Below, one piece after another: positions 7,388-10,592 of a DNA stretch of 10,592 nt. The DNA comes from Podila epigama (lineage: Eukaryota > Mortierellomycota > Mortierellomycetes > Mortierellales > Mortierellaceae). The notes beneath the pieces were generated by a model. It made no database searches. It was not told where the DNA came from and saw only the letters and a program-made list of their open reading frames with translations. The translations under genes and the position numbers were made by a program. Numbering within the stretch: the first letter of the stretch is position 1; every line of letters starts with the position of its first letter. The DNA lies in contig JAAAVE010000830.1 in the NCBI GenBank assembly GCA_015679605.1, positions 2,445 to 13,036 on the forward strand, read 5' to 3'.

Positions 7388-9664
7388 ATGTCATATACAA
7401 TCGCGCTGTTGTTTGTTGTTTCGCTCGCGCTTTTGTCAGGGCCCTCTAGTAACAACAACAACAGAATCACAGCAGCTGCACCATTGCAAAGCCAAGGTTG
7501 GTGGCAAAAAAATCGAATAGGGACACACAAGACACGAAAATGGACGCGTAAAAACTGAATTTTTTCTAGGGATAATTTCAAACATAGATGGGGCGCGGTC
7601 ATGTCCAACAGGACACATCTCCAACTGTAGATACATTGTTATGATGCATCCATCCTACAAGTCATCATCATCATCATCAACATCTTCATTATCATCAAAG
7701 GACCCAATTGTCCACATGGCATCGCTCAACAACAATGATACCTCAAATAATCAACAACAACAGCAACCACAACAACGGCGACAACACCATGACCAACCCT
7801 CATGGGCCATGGAAGACCCAACTACCATCCACTCATCTACATCAGTCGGCGACCTGACATGGTATTCAGCCACTATGGACCCAGAGACAGCATCCCTCAT
7901 TGAACAAGAGCAACACCAGCACCATATCAAATACCTTATCCCAGACCTACCTGTCCAAATGTATGGTCGCGTCCAGAAGCACCCTCCAAGCTGGGGGCTC
8001 GACCGCATCGACCAACGATCATCCAAACTCGATGGCCTCTTTCATTATCCTGCCAGTGCAGGACAAAATGTGACCATCTATGTGATTGACACGTAAGTTT
8101 CTTTGTTGCGTTGTATTTTGCTTCGTGTTTTTCTTTTTTTTTTCTTCATGCTCGCCTTCTTTCTTCGCGTCGTGTCCTTCTTTTTTCATTTTATTACAGA
8201 GGAAAAAATATAAAGCTAAAAAAAAAAATCCGCCCATCATCATAAAAGCGAATGAAAAACTGACTATACAAGAAAAACATTCAACAACAAACAAAAAAAT
8301 TTAAAATAGAGGTGTCAACATTGACCATCACGACTTCCAAGGACGTGCTTCTCATGGACCCGTCTTCTTACCTGGCACAACTGACAGCATGGACAGGAAC
8401 GGGCATGGGACATTTGTGGCTGCATTGGCGGCTGGGCGTACCTATGGTGTCGCCAAGGAAGCTCAAATCGTCTCACTCAAGGCTCTTGATGATGCTGGTT
8501 CTGGTCGTCTATCAAATGTCCTTGCAGCCATCGAATGGGTTGTAAATCGACATCTCTCTCAAGGAAAAAGGGCTCAATCAATTATCAAGTGAGTTTTTCT
8601 TTTCACATCTACTGGAAGTAGCAAAAAAGCTCTTCTTAATCATCGCAAAGATAATGCAGCATTCGAATTCACAGTTTTATAACTTCTTCCATCTCTCCAT
8701 TATATTATGAAACCATTGACAAATGTCCTCCTCATTTGCATATATTTATAATAGTCTCTCGCTAGGAGCAGAGCACAATGAACCAACAAACGAAGCCATT
8801 CTCGAAGCCATGCGGCTCGGAGTCCATTTCGCCATTGCCGCCGGAAACGATGGCAAGGACGCTTGCCAGTTCTCTCCGGCCTCAACGCCAGGGGCCTTGA
8901 CCGTTGGCGCAACCGATAAAGACGATGCTATCGCCAGTTACTCCAATTACGGTCCCTGTGTCGCTATCTATGCGCCAGGATCAGATATCGTCTCGGCTTG
9001 GGCATTTCAGCATGGTGGCAAAAATAAGAACAAGCAGGTGGATAATAATGCTTACCATGTTCAATCAGGCACTTCGATGGCCTCTCCACATGTTGCTGGA
9101 CTTATGGCCCTGATTCTCTCAGAGGAGGCCTTGTCATCTTCAGCCCCAATCTCTGTCCGCGACTTGGCAGATAGAATATTGCACTCGGTTACGAAATTCA
9201 GTTTGCATGGACGTCTCGTCACAGACGTCGTTCTACCTTCTTCTTCATCGCTTTCCTTTTCCTCCACTACCTCATCATCCTCATCTTCATCGTCAGCTGT
9301 CGGCACTGGTAGCACGGAACAACGAACACATTCTCAAATCCTTCTAGTCAACGATCATGAACCCACTCGTGAGGATTCACGCCGTTTTGGAGGCTTACAA
9401 CGGATTCAAGACTTTCATGGGAAGGCACTCGCTAGAAACTTGGTCTTTGTTGGTCCCGCTTCATTGGCGCCATATGGCACCACAGGATCACTCAATCCTA
9501 GCTCTTCGTTGACTCGTCCATACGATGACGATGAAAAGGATATTGATAATGATGGACTTAGAGCAAGTCAAAGTATAGCCTCGTCGAAACGTTCTCCATC
9601 ATTCTTTAGCCAACAGCTTCTCTGTTTCTCATTCTTATATATCCTTATTATCTACATGTTTTAG
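7388..9664 (+). CDS. Secreted S8 subtilisin-like serine protease (proteinase K/cerevisin type), four exons, probably anchored
   Basis: Exons 7388-7496, 7570-8092, 8310-8588 and 8755-9664 join in frame to 606 residues plus stop. Residues 1-18 or so (MSYTIALLFVVSLALLSG) are a signal peptide. From about 57 (RYIVMMHPS) to about 170 is an I9 propeptide with a Ser run and an Asn/Gln-rich insert (about 68-114); TWYSATMD and the pre-mature stretch PPSWGLDRID (175-184) are typical. The catalytic residues are D210 (YVIDTGV), H243 (DRNGHGTF) and S411 (SGTSMASPHVAGL); the oxyanion residue is N335 (AAGND). The pair DAC/GPCV (C341, C372) resembles cerevisin. Beyond about 430 are a Ser-rich linker, a region of unknown type (495-545), an acidic patch and a hydrophobic end (LLCFSFLYILIIYMF), suggesting a GPI signal or membrane anchor. 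The fourth residue of HGTH is Phe, which is unusual. The start is chosen because it supplies the signal peptide and joins in phase to the I9 exon. The family call is certain; exon 1 is the least certain border. Confidence 0.93.
7497..7569 (+). other. Subtilase intron 1 (73 bp)
   Basis: Donor GTTGGT after residue 36 and acceptor TTTTTTCTAG, with CTGAA about 15 nt before the acceptor as a possible branch site. Joining here puts the signal peptide in frame with GARSCPTGHISNCRYIVMM. Read-through stops at an in-frame TGA (about 7553). The donor is a weak match to consensus. Confidence 0.75.
8093..8309 (+). other. Subtilase intron 2 (217 bp) with a decoy acceptor
   Basis: Donor GTAAGT splits the Thr codon of DTG next to the catalytic Asp, and the acceptor AAATAG restores DTGVNIDHHDF. 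CTGAC at 8260-8264, about 45 nt before the acceptor, fits a branch site. A much better-looking acceptor (T-rich tract then TTACAG, ending 8199) would add about 14 codons and then TAA. Read-through terminates at once because the donor creates TAA in frame. Confidence 0.9.
8589..8754 (+). other. Subtilase intron 3 (166 bp)
   Basis: Donor GTGAGT after IIK/N and acceptor ATAATAG restore the subtilase strand SIINLSLG. ATTGAC (about 8715-8720) about 35 nt upstream is a likely branch site. The donor places TGA in frame, so retention truncates the protein before the Ser motif. Confidence 0.9.
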
Positions 9665-10191
9665 TATCTATTTTTTTTCTTATTCACAATATCGGAATTT
9701 TCTCGACTCTTTCCGTTCAACTAAAATTGATGACACTATGCAATGAGCGCTAATGGGCTAATGGGTTGATTTTTTTTTTTTGTGGATCGTGGAAGAAAAA
9801 TGCGTGTTATGTTTTTCAGATATACCACAAGATGTCGATTGAAGCGTTGTTCGCGAAAGAAATTTAAAAAAAGTTGAAGTGGCAGACGCAATGTAAGTAC
9901 ATCTATTACTCTTCCTTGATCTCTGTGCTGTTTTTACATCCTTTATTGGTACTGGATGTTTTCTGCTACTGCATTACGGAGGGCAAAAATGCCACCTTAA
10001 TCTTGAGGAGATACACAAATTAAGGTTTCTTCCCTAGCACCCACACCTCACACCTGCACACCTACGCAACGCGAACTTTGTATTCTTTGTTGCTACGAAC
10101 CCTCACTCTTTTCAAAGACAGATGTGACCACAGCTCGGCTAAATATACAGGATCTGGACTACTGCAAGACTCCTATTTTGAGGAAGCGACA
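9665..10191. other. Subtilase 3' UTR and spacer, no gene seen
   Basis: AT-rich sequence with T tracts follows the TAG stop. I find no canonical AATAAA close to the stop. A weak inverted repeat CCTTAAT (9995-10001) / ATTAAGG (10019-10025) is present. No open frame or RNA gene is supported. Confidence 0.5.
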
Positions 10192-10265
10192 GATTTGCGT
10201 ATTATCATCAGAGTAACTCAAAGGGACTGATTCGCGTGTTATGATCAGTGTAGCTCAAAGGGACG
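10192..10265 (+). repeat. 37-bp direct tandem duplication upstream of a core promoter
   Basis: Two adjacent 37-bp units (10192-10228 and 10229-10265) agree at 31 of 37 positions. The shared core is CTCAAAGGGAC, plus GCGT, TTAT and ATCAG blocks. The second unit ends about 33 bp before the TATA box, so the duplicated block is well placed to be an upstream activating site. Confidence 0.8.
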
Positions 10266-10297
10266 CGAATAAAGCCATCCACACTTTTCGCGCCGCA

Positions 10298-10305
10298 TAT
10301 AAATA
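10298..10305 (+). promoter_or_regulatory. TATA box of the right-edge gene
   Basis: A consensus TATAAATA in a GC-containing setting (CGCGCCGCATATAAATACAA), followed about 30-40 bp later by a CA/TC-rich stretch suited to transcription initiation. The ATG at 10312 lies too close to the TATA box to be in the transcript if initiation is at normal distance, and its frame is short. Confidence 0.65.
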
Positions 10306-10404
10306 CAAACCATGGCTTTCCTCAACCTATTCACCTTCCTCTTCATCCACACACACACACACACCAATACAATAACTATTCACTATTTTCTATCCATTCA
10401 CTTG

Positions 10405-10463
10405 CAATCCAACCATCTAGTCACATACAATCCAACCATCTAGTCACATACAATCCAACCATC
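10405..10463 (+). repeat. 23-bp tandem repeat in the leader
   Basis: The unit CAATCCAACCATCTAGTCACATA occurs twice exactly (10405-10427, 10428-10450), followed by 13 bases of a third copy (10451-10463). It lies between the TATA box and the ATG at 10525, so it is probably transcribed as 5' UTR. Confidence 0.85.
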
Positions 10464-10524
10464 CATTCACTTTTATTCTACTCATTCATACACTTCTGAA
10501 TACCGACATCTCTTTCACCTTGAT

Positions 10525-10592
10525 ATGACCAAGCACAAGTCTGTTTGCAGCTGTTTGCTTCAATGTATTGCCCTTGCTAGAGGACTAATCGT
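10525..10592 (+). CDS. N-terminal fragment of an unidentified ORF (runs off right edge)
   Basis: ATG at 10525 opens 22 complete codons without a stop to the window edge. The fragment starts MTKHKSVCSCLLQCIALARG and becomes hydrophobic. Three Cys fall within eleven residues (positions 8, 10 and 14), followed by LIALARGLIV-like hydrophobic character, so a small membrane or Cys-rich protein is possible. Support is the upstream TATA box and a CA/TC-rich leader about 190 bp long. I do not recognise the family, and the start could also be a short exon. Confidence 0.4.
   Translation, partial: MTKHKSVCSCLLQCIALARGLI

Noticed and set aside
7641-8096. Starting the subtilase at the ATG at 7641
   Set aside because: It would cut into the I9 propeptide (RYIV precedes it in frame) and leave no signal peptide. 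An upstream exon from 7388 supplies both in phase.
10236-10262. tRNA A-box-like TAGCTCAAAGGG
   Set aside because: No B box (GGTTCRANNCC) at the proper distance and no cloverleaf arms; it belongs to the 37-bp direct repeat.
10312-10446. Short frame starting MAFLNLFTFL just after the TATA box
   Set aside because: The ATG is only about 7 bp from the TATA box, so it should lie upstream of the transcription start; most of the frame is CA-repeat and 23-bp-repeat translation.

Overview
The window looks like nuclear DNA from a filamentous, early-diverging fungus. Two genes have several short GT-AG introns with CTRAC/TTGAC-type branch sites. Promoters and leaders are CA/TC-rich on the coding strand. 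Spacers are full of simple repeats, and two of the genes give clear eukaryotic protein matches. Mucoromycota, perhaps Mortierellomycotina, is my best guess from style and gene content; nothing here fixes the species.

Layout. (1) 149-1202, minus strand: the 5' part of a Rab7/Ypt7 small GTPase gene. Three exons (10 codons, a 23-nt microexon, and 127 nt) give residues 1-60; the rest lies off the left edge. (2) 1203-1765: Rab7 promoter/spacer with a CACGTG E-box. (3) 1766-3040, minus strand: a 424-residue protein with the two halves of a 'putative glycolipid-binding' (PA1994/DUF1089-like) domain, separated by a Ser/Thr/Gln-rich linker of about 190 residues. (4) 3041-7341: about 4.3 kb with no gene I can support, rich in GT, TCAC, GGAT, CATT and A/T tracts, plus a degenerate 7-bp minisatellite and a nested inverted repeat. 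(5) 7388-9664, plus strand: a four-exon secreted S8 subtilase of the proteinase K/cerevisin type (606 residues). It has a signal peptide, an I9 propeptide with an inserted Ser/Gln-rich loop, a D-H-S triad, and a hydrophobic C-terminus that suggests GPI or membrane anchoring. (6) 9665-10592: spacer, a 37-bp tandem duplication, a TATA box, a leader with a 23-bp tandem repeat, and the first 22 complete codons of an unidentified ORF running off the right edge.

The genes do not form an obvious pathway. Rab7 (late endosome/vacuole fusion) and a cerevisin-like subtilase both relate to the endomembrane/vacuolar or surface system, but their proximity is probably chance. I see no CRISPR array, transposase, reverse transcriptase, rRNA or convincing tRNA. 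The most useful results are the reconstructed split genes and the unusual architectures of the subtilase and the glycolipid-binding protein, not a new multi-gene system.
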